64,000 nucleotides of DNA from Streptomyces armeniacus (GTDB lineage Bacteria; Actinomycetota; Actinomycetes; Streptomycetales; Streptomycetaceae), in NCBI RefSeq assembly GCF_003355155.1, contig NZ_CP031320.1:6559827-6623826 (forward strand), in the 5' to 3' direction. The notes under the pieces are model-generated. The model was not told the DNA's origin. It worked only from the letters and a program-made list of their open reading frames with translations, and did no database searches. Numbering within the stretch: the stretch's first letter is position 1; each line of letters begins with the position of its first letter. Positions 26,479 through 35,127 of the stretch are shown piece after piece. Position numbers and translations under genes: made by a program.

Positions 26479-27288
26479 TCAGGGGAAGTACCGGCGCGGT
26501 GTCACGCCCACCGTCCGGTGGAAGGCCGCGACGAACGAACTGGCCGACGCGTACCCGACGCGCCGCGCCACCGCCTCCACCGTCATGCCGTCCGCGAGCA
26601 GCAGCATCGCCGCCCGCATCCGCACCCTCTCCCGCCACCGTCCGAAGCTCAGTCCGGTCTCCGCCGTGAACAGGCGGGCCAGCGTGCGGGAGCTGGCGCC
26701 GACAGCGCCTCCCCACGCGGTGAGCGGCCGGTTGTCCGCCGGGTGCGCGGTGAGAGCCTCCGCGACCTCGCGGGCGCGCGGATCGGAGGGCTCCGTGACG
26801 GACACCGTATGCACGGAAACCGGCTGCAGCAGGTCGAAGACCACCCTCTCGGCGCGGGCACGGGCGGAGCGCGGCAGCTCCCGTACGGCGAGGTGGTCGA
26901 TCAGCTCACGCAGCAGCGGCGGTACGGACACCACCGTGGGCTCGGTCCACGTCACAGGGCAGCGCGCGGGCGTCACGTACGCGCTGCGCATCACCGCCCC
27001 GCCGCTGGTGCCGGTGGCGTGCCGGACGCCCGTGGGGATCCACAGGGCGAGCGTCGGCGGCAGCAGCCAGGTGCCGGCGGTGGTCCGTACGGACAGCAGC
27101 CCGGTACGCGACCAGGCCAGCTGGTGCGCCGGGTGCTCGTGGGCCGGGAACCAGCGTCCGACAGTCAGCGCGAAGCTGCCGATGACGATGGCGGTCGCGG
27201 GGGACGTCGCCACGGGCACGGCCCCGGCGGGCTCTCCCGTGCTGTGCACGGAGGAGGGCGGGGAAGCGTTCTGTCCGTCTGGCGACAT
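26479..27288 (-). CDS. AraC-family regulator with cupin domain
   Basis: 269 residues. N-terminal cupin-like domain with HEHPAHQLAWS and TGVRHATGTSGG; C-terminal AraC domain: SSRTLARLFTAETGLSFGRW and VEAVARRVGYASASSFVAAF, ending GVTPRRYFP, the canonical second HTH. This arrangement is usual for AraC regulators of exporters or of a divergent gene. It is transcribed divergently from the methyltransferase, with only 56 bp between starts. Confidence 0.9.
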   Translation of the reverse strand: MSPDGQNASPPSSVHSTGEPAGAVPVATSPATAIVIGSFALTVGRWFPAHEHPAHQLAWSRTGLLSVRTTAGTWLLPPTLALWIPTGVRHATGTSGGAVMRSAYVTPARCPVTWTEPTVVSVPPLLRELIDHLAVRELPRSARARAERVVFDLLQPVSVHTVSVTEPSDPRAREVAEALTAHPADNRPLTAWGGAVGASSRTLARLFTAETGLSFGRWRERVRMRAAMLLLADGMTVEAVARRVGYASASSFVAAFHRTVGVTPRRYFP

Positions 27289-27344
27289 CACTTGGCAGCG
27301 TAGCCCGTGGCAGCCACGGCAGCGCCGCCCGTAACGTCGCGCAC

Positions 27345-27920
27345 ATGCCGATGAACAGAGCACACCGCAGGCTGTGCAGCTCCGAGAAGTGGGCGCGCAC
27401 CGTACGGGACCGCCTGCTGCCGTGGGCGCTCGACGGCGTCGAACTCGGCCCCGACGTACTGGAGATCGGACCCGGCTACGGCGCGAACCTGCGCGTCCTG
27501 GCCGAACAGGTGCCGCGCCTCACCGCGCTCGAGGTGGACGGCGACACGGCACGGCAACTGGAGCGTGCGTACGGCGACCGGGCCCGCGTCGTGCACGGGG
27601 ACGGGGCGGACATGCCGCTGCCGGACGGGGCGTTCTCCGCGGTGGTGTGCTTCACGATGCTGCACCACGTGCCGACGGCCGCACTCCAGGACCGGATCTT
27701 CGCCGAGGCCCACCGGGTGCTGCGTACGGGCGGCGTTTTCGCCGGCAGCGACAGCGCCGGAGACAGCCTCCGCTTCCGGCTGCTGCACCTGCGCGACACG
27801 ATGAACACGGTCGACCCGGAGACGCTGCCCGGCCGACTGAAGGACGCCGGGTTCGGTGAGGTCGACGTGACCGTCCACCCGGCGGTGGGCACCGTACGGT
27901 TCCGCGCCGTACGGGAGTAG
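27345..27920 (+). CDS. Class I SAM-dependent methyltransferase
   Basis: 191 residues. Motif I is VLEIGPGYGANLRVL; the acidic residue after strand 2 is in ALEVDGDTA; motif III-like GDGADMPLPDGAFSAVVCF and the post-motif VLRTGGVF complete the Rossmann fold (Methyltransf_11). Substrate unknown, likely a small molecule. Two ATGs two codons apart are both possible starts. Divergent AraC neighbour may regulate it. Confidence 0.88.
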   Translation: MPMNRAHRRLCSSEKWARTVRDRLLPWALDGVELGPDVLEIGPGYGANLRVLAEQVPRLTALEVDGDTARQLERAYGDRARVVHGDGADMPLPDGAFSAVVCFTMLHHVPTAALQDRIFAEAHRVLRTGGVFAGSDSAGDSLRFRLLHLRDTMNTVDPETLPGRLKDAGFGEVDVTVHPAVGTVRFRAVRE

Positions 27921-28015
27921 CCGCGCGTACGGCAGTGGCCGCGCATACGGACCGTGGCGCGCGTACGGGCCTTGGGCGGATCTGCGTGCCGAGGCGGCGG
28001 CCGGGAGGCGTGCGG

Positions 28016-28489
28016 TCAGAGGAGCTTGCCGTAGCAGCGGCTCTCCTCGTGGAAGCGGTAGTGGCCGAACTTCCGCACCGGCACGTACCCGCTCGACGCG
28101 TACAGCGCCATCGCCTCCGGCTGCTCCGTGCCGGTCTCCAGCACCATCCGAATTCGGCCCGCCGCGCGTGCGCTGTCCTCCAGCTCGGCGAGTATCCGGC
28201 GGGCAAGCCCCTGGCCGCGCGCCTCGCGGATCACGAACATGCGCTTGATCTCGGCGTCCCCGTCCGCGTACCCGTCTTCGCTGTGCTCCTGCGCGCGCCA
28301 GCCGCCCGTCGCCACCGGGCGGCCGTCGTCGTCGTACGACAGCAGGTACAGCCCGCGCGGCGGGTCGAACATCTCCGGGGCGAGCGGTGTGACGTCGCTC
28401 TCTCCGTAGCGCTCGGTGTACTCCTCCTGAACGATGTCGTTCAGCTTGACCGCGTCGGGGTGGTCGTAGCGGACGGGGATGATGGGCAT
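28016..28489 (-). CDS. GNAT-family N-acetyltransferase
   Basis: 157 residues. The acetyl-CoA-binding motif A is IKRMFVIREARGQGLARRIL (R/Q-x-x-G-x-G/A), with the YASSGYVPV beta-bulge motif near the C-terminus. Acyl acceptor unknown. The ATG at 28487-28489 begins the family core (MPIIPVRYDHPD); longer upstream reading frame lacks similarity. Confidence 0.9.
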   Translation of the reverse strand: MPIIPVRYDHPDAVKLNDIVQEEYTERYGESDVTPLAPEMFDPPRGLYLLSYDDDGRPVATGGWRAQEHSEDGYADGDAEIKRMFVIREARGQGLARRILAELEDSARAAGRIRMVLETGTEQPEAMALYASSGYVPVRKFGHYRFHEESRCYGKLL

Positions 28490-28611
28490 GCCCGCATCGT
28501 AATCGGCGCCCCAGGCTGCCCCGGGGCCGCAGCCCTGCGTACGGACTGCGCCGCGTACGGCTGCCGCGCCCCGCACACGGTTGCGTACGGGCTGCCGCCT
28601 CTCCGCGCCGC

Positions 28612-29826
28612 TCAGTGGCGCGAGCGCTGGATGAACTCGTAGCCGAACGAGCTGCCCTGCCCGTCCAGCAGCTCGTAGCTGCCCACCGCCCACTGCCGCC
28701 CGGTGTGCCCGGCCGGCGCGAGATCGGTCACGTTGTACGCCTGCGTCGTGCCCTCCGGCAACGTTGCGCCGTGCACCTTCGTCCAGCGTTTGTGGCCGTA
28801 GTGCCAGAAGACCGGCGGCCCCTCCCAGCCGTCCGGATCACCGCTGAGCCACACGCCGCCCCGGCCGTCACCGCTGAGCGCCTGCGGTGCCAACCCTGCC
28901 ACCGGGCCGGTCACGTCGCGCCACGTACGGCCGTCCCAGTGCAGCACCTTCGGCGCCTGGCGCTCCTCGCCGACGGGTGTCGTGAAGCCGCTCGCCCACA
29001 CGCTGCGGGCGGACTCCGCGTACACGTTCGCGAGCCGTATCCCCCGGTCCGGCAGCGCCGTCTCGTGCCAGCGGGCGCCGTCCCAGTGCAGTGCCACAGG
29101 GCGTGACTCGTGGCCGACCAGGGAGAAGCCGCCGACCGCCCAGGCGTCCCTCCCCGTACGCGCGTACACGTCCGAAATGCCGGTCCCCGAGCCGAGGTCG
29201 GTCGTACGCCAACGGCCGCCCTCGTACGTGTGGATCCACTGGTTCCCGGCCAACCAGGCGCGGCCGTGGGCGGTGGCGAGTTCGGAGAAGCCGTGGATCT
29301 GTTCCCCGGGCAGCTCCGGAAGCGGGACGCGGCGCCAGCGCGCGCCGTCGTAACGCGCCATCGTCTCCTCCGTCTGGCTCCAGCCGTACGCCCAGACGTC
29401 GCGTGCGGACGCCGCGCTCACCGAGTGCCAGTAGTCGACGTCCGGCAGGCCCGGCGTACGGTCCTGCCGCCACCGCTCACCGTTCCAGCTCAGGAGGACG
29501 CCGTCGGCGACGCCGTCGAAACGCTGATGCCCCACGGCCCAGGCCGCATCGCGGCCCGCCGACGTCACCGAGCTCAGATGCGCACCCGACGACAGGCGGC
29601 CCGCGGAGGAGATCTCCCACCCGTGTGTGCGGGGCTGTGCCGGCGTCTGCGGTGCGTGCTCCCTCTGCGTCCGCTCCCGTACGGTGTCGCCGTCTTCCCG
29701 TACGGTGCCGCCGTTCTCCGGTACGGCGACCGCTGCGGGGGCGGCGAGCGCCGCCAGTGCCATCAACGCGCCGATCACCGCGAGTCTGAGGTTCCTGGGT
29801 CTGACCGGCCTCCGCATGTGAGTCAT
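28612..29826 (-). CDS. Secreted repeat protein, probable beta-propeller
   Basis: 404 residues; strong AAGGAGG site 6 bases before the ATG. Signal peptide LRLAVIGALMALAALAAPAA. The mature part has about six degenerate repeats of the form G-x-W-x(n)-W-G/D-G-x-R/T-W (SWNGERWRQ, RYDGARWRR, TYEGGRWRT, HWDGARWHE, HWDGRTWRD) separated by DVWA/SVWASG-like strands, a pattern of beta-propellers. Function unknown; an exported binding protein is the modest guess. Confidence 0.75.
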   Translation of the reverse strand: MTHMRRPVRPRNLRLAVIGALMALAALAAPAAVAVPENGGTVREDGDTVRERTQREHAPQTPAQPRTHGWEISSAGRLSSGAHLSSVTSAGRDAAWAVGHQRFDGVADGVLLSWNGERWRQDRTPGLPDVDYWHSVSAASARDVWAYGWSQTEETMARYDGARWRRVPLPELPGEQIHGFSELATAHGRAWLAGNQWIHTYEGGRWRTTDLGSGTGISDVYARTGRDAWAVGGFSLVGHESRPVALHWDGARWHETALPDRGIRLANVYAESARSVWASGFTTPVGEERQAPKVLHWDGRTWRDVTGPVAGLAPQALSGDGRGGVWLSGDPDGWEGPPVFWHYGHKRWTKVHGATLPEGTTQAYNVTDLAPAGHTGRQWAVGSYELLDGQGSSFGYEFIQRSRH

Positions 29827-30067
29827 GTGAGTCCTCCTTGAGTGCGTTGCGGTGAAATGCCTTGCACTGGGGAGACATGTCGCTTCACGGCACAGTTGTG
29901 CGGGGCGGCGTCGAACAGTGGGTGCTTCTCGGGTGAACTCCCGGAGCGGGCACGGAAGTCAGCACACCACCGGCCCGCGGCCCTGTGGCCGGATTACGAC
30001 GCCGTGCGGTGGGTGGCGTAGGCTGCGCCGCTGTCCGTACGCCAGCGGGGAGCAGCCGGGAGCACCA

Positions 30068-30871
30068 GTGCAGCAGGTCACCACCGTCAACGTGAACGGG
30101 CTGCGCGCCGCCGCCCGCAAGGGCTACGCGCAGTGGCTGGCGGCCAGCGACGCCGACGTGGTCTGCCTCCAGGAGGTGCGCGCCGAGCCGCACCAGCTGC
30201 TCCCGGAGATCCGCGAACCGGACGGCTGGCACACCGTCTACGCGCCCTCGTCGGCCAAGGGCCGGGCCGGTGTCGCACTGCTCACGCGACGCGAACCGGA
30301 AGCCGTGCGAGTGGGCTTCGGGGAACCGGAGTTCGCCGAATCCGGGCGCTACGTCGAGGCGGACCTGCCCGGCGTCACCGTGGCCAGCCTCTACCTCCCC
30401 TCCGGTGAGGTCGGCACCGAACGGCAGGCCGAGAAGGAACGGTTCATGGCCGCCTTCCTGCCGTACCTGACGGAGCTGCGGCAGCGCTCCGCCGCCGGCG
30501 GCCGCGAAGTCCTCGTCTGCGGCGACTGGAACATCGCGCACCAGGAGGCGGATCTCAAGAACTGGCGCGCCAACCGCCGTTCCGCCGGCTTCCTTCCGGA
30601 AGAGCGCGACTGGCTCACCCGCCTCCTCGACCCCGCGGACGGCGGCTACGTGGACGTCGTACGCACGCTCCACCCGGAGCAGAACGGGCCGTACTCGTGG
30701 TGGTCGTACCGCGGCCGTGCCTTCGACAACGACTCGGGCTGGCGCATCGACTACGCGATGGCGACGCCGGGACTGGCGGGACGCGCGGTCAAGGCGTACG
30801 TGGAGCGGGCCGCGACCCACGACGAGCGGTGGTCGGACCACGCGCCGGTCACGGCGGTCTTCGGGCCCTGA
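30068..30871 (+). CDS. Exodeoxyribonuclease III (AP endonuclease)
   Basis: 267 residues. Endonuclease/exonuclease/phosphatase fold with VNVNGLRAAARKG, VCLQEVRAE (Mg-binding Glu), CGDWNIAHQEADLKNW (Asp/Asn), and the C-terminal WSDHAPV (catalytic Asp-His). It cuts DNA at abasic sites in base-excision repair. The start is taken as the GTG at 30068-30070 with GGGAG upstream, since similarity begins two residues later (VTTVNVNG); a longer frame exists upstream. A 240-bp divergent promoter region separates it from the secreted protein gene. Confidence 0.93.
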   Translation: MQQVTTVNVNGLRAAARKGYAQWLAASDADVVCLQEVRAEPHQLLPEIREPDGWHTVYAPSSAKGRAGVALLTRREPEAVRVGFGEPEFAESGRYVEADLPGVTVASLYLPSGEVGTERQAEKERFMAAFLPYLTELRQRSAAGGREVLVCGDWNIAHQEADLKNWRANRRSAGFLPEERDWLTRLLDPADGGYVDVVRTLHPEQNGPYSWWSYRGRAFDNDSGWRIDYAMATPGLAGRAVKAYVERAATHDERWSDHAPVTAVFGP

Positions 30872-30983
30872 GCGGCCGAAACGGGCCGCGGGCCTGAGGC
30901 GGACGGGACCGCGCTGGGGGAGCGCGCGGGTCACGCGGGCGTACGCGCGCTCGTACGCCCGCGACTCCGGCGAGCCCGCACGC

Positions 30984-31001
30984 CCGGGGGAAAACCCCCG
31001 G
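30984..31001. terminator. Hairpin after the exonuclease III gene
   Basis: CCGGGGG-AAAA-CCCCCGG: 7-bp perfect stem, 4-base loop, in the 223-bp gap between xth-like and ABC genes. No T tract follows, as is usual in Streptomyces terminators. Either the exonuclease terminator or part of the ABC operon leader. Confidence 0.5.
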
Positions 31002-31094
31002 TGGGGACGGAGGAAAGCCGCGTTACGGCCGCGCCGCCCGCTCCCTAACGTCGGTTCCGTGAGCACGGCGTACGTCGTGCCGTGAGGAGTCGCG

Positions 31095-31844
31095 ATGATC
31101 GAGACCCGAGGTCTCACGAAACGCCACGGGCCCACCGCAGCCGTCGACGGTCTCAGCTTCGACGTGTGGCCGGGCGCCGTGACCGGCTTCCTCGGCCCCA
31201 ACGGCTCGGGGAAGTCGACCACCATGCGAATGATCATGGGCCTGGACCGGCCCGACGCCGGAACGGCCCGGATCGGCGGCCGCCCGTACGGCGCGCTGGG
31301 CTGGCCGCTGCGCGAGGTCGGAGCGCTGCTGGAGGCCCGTACGTTCCATCCCGGGCGCAGCGCGTACCAGCACCTGGCCGCACTCGCCGCGGCGAACGGC
31401 ATCCGGCGCTCCCGGGTGGACGAGGTGCTGGACACGGTGGGGCTGACCGGCGTCGCCCGCAGACGCGCGGGCACGTTCTCGCTGGGCATGGCCCAGCGGC
31501 TCGGCATCGCGGGCGCACTGCTCGGCGATCCCGCGGTGCTGCTCTTCGACGAGCCGGTCAACGGACTCGACCCGGAGGGTGTCCGCTGGATCAGGAACCT
31601 GATGAAGTCGCTGGCCGCGGACGGCCGCACGGTCCTGCTGTCCAGCCACCTGATCAGCGAGATGGCGCTCACCGCCGACCACCTGGTGGTCATCGGCCAG
31701 GGCCGGCTGCTCGCCGACACCTCGGTGGCCGAACTGACCGCGGGCGGGCGCGCGTTGGAGGAGGCCTTCTTCGAACTGACCGGTGACAGCGCGGCGTACC
31801 GCGGTACGGACGCGCCGCCCGCCGCGGAGAGGGGGCGACTGTGA
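31095..31844 (+). CDS. ABC transporter ATP-binding protein (ABC-2/DrrA-like)
   Basis: 249 residues. Walker A GPNGSGKST, signature FSLGMAQRLG, Walker B VLLFDEPVNGLDPEG, and H-loop LLSSHLISEM. The sequence is of the bacitracin/daunorubicin-export and AMP-immunity class. GAGGAG precedes the ATG. First gene of a coupled four-gene operon with permease, kinase and regulator; stop overlaps the permease start (GTGA). Confidence 0.93.
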   Translation: MIETRGLTKRHGPTAAVDGLSFDVWPGAVTGFLGPNGSGKSTTMRMIMGLDRPDAGTARIGGRPYGALGWPLREVGALLEARTFHPGRSAYQHLAALAAANGIRRSRVDEVLDTVGLTGVARRRAGTFSLGMAQRLGIAGALLGDPAVLLFDEPVNGLDPEGVRWIRNLMKSLAADGRTVLLSSHLISEMALTADHLVVIGQGRLLADTSVAELTAGGRALEEAFFELTGDSAAYRGTDAPPAAERGRL

Positions 31845-32665
31845 GCAGCCTGGCACCGGCACGCGGGCCGGGCACCCGGGTGCCGTCGGGCCGCTACGGC
31901 TTCGGGCACGCCGTGCATATGGAGTGGATCAAACTGCGCAGTCTGCGCTCGACGCCCTGGGCGCTGCTGTTCACCGTCGCCGGCATGATCACCATAGGTG
32001 TCGTCACGATGGCGAACACCGAGGCGCCCGGCAGCGCCGCCAAGGCGGCGGCCCTGGACCCCACGAACAACGTGCTCGCCGGAGTGGCGCTCGGCCAGCT
32101 CGTGATCGGGATACTCGCGGTGCTCGCCGTCACCGGCGAGTACGCGTCCGGATCCATCCGCTCCACCCTGGCGGCGATTCCGGACCGGCGGCTCGTGCTG
32201 GCCGCGAAGGCGACCGTCCTGGGCGCGACTTCGCTGGTCGTCGGCGAGGTCATAGCGTTCGTCACCTTCTTCGCCGGACGGGCCGCACTGTCGGAGGCGG
32301 TGACGGACGTGGTGCCCGCGCCGGCGCTCGACCAGCCGGGCGTGCTGCGGGCAGTGGTGCTCTCCGGCATCTACCTGGCGCTGATCGCCCTGATTGGGGT
32401 CGGGCTCGGTGCCCTCACCCGGCACACGGCGGGCGGGACAGCCGCGTTCGCGGGCGTCACGTTCGTGCTGCCCGCGGTCTTGAGCGGACTTACGGGCATC
32501 ACGATCGCGAAGTTCTTCCCGACCATGATCGTGGCGAACTCGCTGGCCGTCGCCAGACCCGTCGACGACATGCTCTCGCCCTGGACCGGCCTCGCCGTGC
32601 TCTGCGGCTACACCGCCGCCGTGCTCGCCGCGGGCGGCTGGCTGCTGGCGCGGCGGGACGCGTGA
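31841..32665 (+). CDS. ABC transporter permease (ABC-2 family)
   Basis: 274 residues with about six membrane helices. The N-terminal HMEWIKLRSLRSTPWALLFT is the typical ABC-2 permease entry, and GQLVIGILAVLAVTGEYASG holds the conserved tri-helical motif. Exports an unknown hydrophobic or peptide substrate together with the preceding ATPase. GTG start overlapping the previous stop; its own stop overlaps the kinase GTG. Confidence 0.9.
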   Translation: MSSLAPARGPGTRVPSGRYGFGHAVHMEWIKLRSLRSTPWALLFTVAGMITIGVVTMANTEAPGSAAKAAALDPTNNVLAGVALGQLVIGILAVLAVTGEYASGSIRSTLAAIPDRRLVLAAKATVLGATSLVVGEVIAFVTFFAGRAALSEAVTDVVPAPALDQPGVLRAVVLSGIYLALIALIGVGLGALTRHTAGGTAAFAGVTFVLPAVLSGLTGITIAKFFPTMIVANSLAVARPVDDMLSPWTGLAVLCGYTAAVLAAGGWLLARRDA

Positions 32666-34344
32666 ACGGGCAGGACACTGGCGCTATGCACGGCACTGAC
32701 GGCGGGCGCGGCCCCGACGGCACGCGCGGCAGCGGACGCGACGGGCGCGACGAGCGCGGTGGCCGCGGTGGCCGCGCTGGGTGTGACAAGCGTGCCGAGC
32801 GCGGTGGGCGCGGTGGGCGCGGTGGGGCGGTCTCGCGCGTCCTGCCGAAGGCCGCGCAGGTGGCCGCGCCCGCAGCGGCGCCGAAGCCCCTGCCGCGCGC
32901 CGTACGGGCCGTGCTTCGCGCCCCGTTCACGCGGCGCACCTGGGGTGAGGCGGCGTACTGCGTGCTCGGGCTGCCGCTCGCGCTGGCGGGGTTCGTGCTC
33001 GTCCTGGTGCTGCTCGCGCTCGGCACCGGACTGACGGTGTCGCTGATCGGCGCGGTCGTCGGACTGCTGCTGCTGACCGGCGCCCTCGGCCTGTCCCGCG
33101 CGCTCGCGGCCGTCCAGCGGTGGCTGGCGGCACGGCTCCTGGGCGAACGGCTGCCCGTACCGTCGCCGGTGCCCGCGGGCAGCGGGCTGCTCGGGCGGCT
33201 CGACGCCCGGCTCCGGGACGGCACGGGGTGGCGGTCGGCGGCGTACGTGATGGCGAAGCTTCCGCTCGCCGCCGTCCAGCTCTACGCCGTCCTGGGGCTG
33301 TGGGTCTGCACCCTGCTGAACCTGAGCCTTCCGCTGCGCTGGGGGCTGCTCGGGCAGTACCCGGACCGGGGCGACGGGCGGGAGGCGGCGGTGATCACTC
33401 CGCTGCCGTTCGGGGGCGGGGCGCCGCACATCACCACCTTCGCGGGCACGTCGGTGGCCTTCGCGATCGGAGTGGGGCTGCTGCTGCTTGCTCCGTGGCC
33501 GGCGAGGGGCGTGGTCGCGATGGACCGCTGGCTGATACGCGGCCTGCTCGGGCCCGGCGAACTGGAGACACGGGTGCGCGACCTGGAGGAGACGAGGGCC
33601 CTGGCCGTGGACGACTCGGCGGCGCTGCTGCGCCGACTGGAACGCGACCTCCACGACGGTGCCCAAGTGCGGCTGGTGGCGCTGGCGATGAGCCTCGACA
33701 TGCTCCGGGAAGGTCTCGATGCGGACGGCCCTGAAGCGGACCGCCCCGACGCGGACCGCCCCGGCGCGGGCGGTACCGAAGCAGACGGTTCCGCCGTGGA
33801 CGGCTCCGAAGCAGACCGCTCCGACGCGGTCGGCCCCGGACGCCGCCCTGCGGGCCGGGCCGGCGGGCGGCCGCTGGACGCCGCCCGCCTCCGCCGCCTC
33901 GCCGACACCGCGCACCGCAACGCCACCGAGGCGCTCACCGAGCTGCGCGACCTCGCCCGCGGCATCCACCCGCCCGTGCTCGACGACGGCCTGCCGGACG
34001 CCCTCGACACCCTGGCCGCCCGCTGCGTCCTGCCCGTACGGCTGACCGTGGACCTGCCCCGGCGCCCCACCCCGGCCATCGAGACCATCGCGTACTTCTG
34101 CGCCGCCGAGCTGCTGACGAACGCCATCAAGCACAGCGGCGCCCGCTCCGTCGGCATCGAGGCCGTGCAGCGCGACGGCGCGATCCGGCTCCGCGTCACC
34201 GACGACGGCCGCGGCGGCGCCACCCCCGGCAGCGGCCTGACCGGCCTCCTCCAGCGGGTGCGTACGGTCGACGGCAGCCTGGAGATCGACAGTCCGGACG
34301 GCGGCCCCACCGCCGTCACCGTCACCCTGCCGCCGCACGCGTGA
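32662..34344 (+). CDS. NarL-type sensor histidine kinase (HisKA_3)
   Basis: 560 residues from the coupled GTG (32662); an ATG at 32686 is an alternative. A Gly/Arg/Asp-rich N-terminus leads to four or five membrane helices between about residues 95 and 290. The dimerisation box LERDLHDGAQVRLVALAMSL contains the phospho-His. A 45-residue Asp/Glu/Pro-rich expansion interrupts the DHp domain. The HATPase has NAIKHSGA (N-box) and TDDGRGG (G1), with GSGLTGLLQRV as a short G2. Paired with the LuxR-type regulator next to it. Confidence 0.9.
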   Translation: MNGQDTGAMHGTDGGRGPDGTRGSGRDGRDERGGRGGRAGCDKRAERGGRGGRGGAVSRVLPKAAQVAAPAAAPKPLPRAVRAVLRAPFTRRTWGEAAYCVLGLPLALAGFVLVLVLLALGTGLTVSLIGAVVGLLLLTGALGLSRALAAVQRWLAARLLGERLPVPSPVPAGSGLLGRLDARLRDGTGWRSAAYVMAKLPLAAVQLYAVLGLWVCTLLNLSLPLRWGLLGQYPDRGDGREAAVITPLPFGGGAPHITTFAGTSVAFAIGVGLLLLAPWPARGVVAMDRWLIRGLLGPGELETRVRDLEETRALAVDDSAALLRRLERDLHDGAQVRLVALAMSLDMLREGLDADGPEADRPDADRPGAGGTEADGSAVDGSEADRSDAVGPGRRPAGRAGGRPLDAARLRRLADTAHRNATEALTELRDLARGIHPPVLDDGLPDALDTLAARCVLPVRLTVDLPRRPTPAIETIAYFCAAELLTNAIKHSGARSVGIEAVQRDGAIRLRVTDDGRGGATPGSGLTGLLQRVRTVDGSLEIDSPDGGPTAVTVTLPPHA

Positions 34345-34357
34345 GAGCATGCCGCCC

Positions 34358-35005
34358 ATGCGCGTCGTGATCGCCGAGGATGCCGCGGTGCTGCGGGAGC
34401 TGTTGACCGAGATGCTCACGGAGCGCGGACATCAGGTGTGTGCCGCCGTGCCGGACGCCGACGCGCTGCGCGCGGCGGTCGCCGAGCATCGCCCCGACGT
34501 CACCGTCGTGGACATCCGCATGCCGCCCACGCACACCGACGAGGGCCTGCGCGCGGCGATCGACATCCGCCGCACGCATCCCGGCACCGGCGTGCTGCTG
34601 TTCTCCCAGCACATCGAGACCAAGTACGCCGCCCAGCTGCTCGCCGAAGGCTCGGCGGGCGTCGGCTACCTCCTCAAGGACCGGGTGGCGAACGTGGCCG
34701 AGTTCACCGACGCCCTCGCCCGTGTCGCCGGCGGCGGCACCGCGCTCGACCCCGAAGTCGTCACCCAGCTCGCCGCCGGCGGCGGCCAGCAGGGCGACGG
34801 CCTCGACGCGCTCACCGAACGGGAGCGGAAGGTGCTGACGATGATGGCCGAGGGGCGTACCAACGCGGCCATCGCACAGGCCCTCCACGTGTCGGCGGGC
34901 ACCGTGGAGAAGCACGTGGCGAGCATCTTCGGCAAGCTCGGGCTGCCCGCCTCGGAGGACCACAACCGGCGCGTGCTCGCCGTTCTCCACTACCTGCGCG
35001 CCTGA
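34358..35005 (+). CDS. NarL/LuxR-type response regulator
   Basis: 215 residues. Receiver: VVIAEDAAVLRELL, VTVVDIRMPP (phospho-acceptor Asp) and YLLKDRV (Lys). C-terminal LuxR HTH: LTERERKVLTMMAEGRTNAA and SAGTVEKHVASIFGKLGLP. ATG at 34358 matches family starts (MRVVIAED); an ATG 9 bases upstream follows GAGAG and is also possible. It probably controls its own operon in response to the transported compound. Confidence 0.92.
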   Translation: MRVVIAEDAAVLRELLTEMLTERGHQVCAAVPDADALRAAVAEHRPDVTVVDIRMPPTHTDEGLRAAIDIRRTHPGTGVLLFSQHIETKYAAQLLAEGSAGVGYLLKDRVANVAEFTDALARVAGGGTALDPEVVTQLAAGGGQQGDGLDALTERERKVLTMMAEGRTNAAIAQALHVSAGTVEKHVASIFGKLGLPASEDHNRRVLAVLHYLRA

Positions 35006-35034
35006 CCACAGGCCACAGTCGAACGCGTAGGCCC

Positions 35035-35102
35035 GCGCGTGGCACGTACGCCCGCGCGTGGCTCTTACGCTCGCGGGTGGCACGTACGCCCGCGCCTGGC
35101 GT
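35035..35102. repeat. GTACGCCCGCGCGTGGC direct repeats
   Basis: Three imperfect copies of a ~25-bp block (GCGTGGCACGTACGCCCGC type) in the 122-bp gap between the convergent LuxR-type and MerR genes. No gene. Same GTACG-rich class as elsewhere in the window. Confidence 0.65.
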
Positions 35103-35127
35103 GCGTTCACCACCGGCTGACGGCCGG

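Noticed and set aside
29885..32425. An 846-codon frame antisense to exonuclease III and ABC genes
   Set aside because: No motif or ribosome site; the plus-strand genes account for the coding signal.
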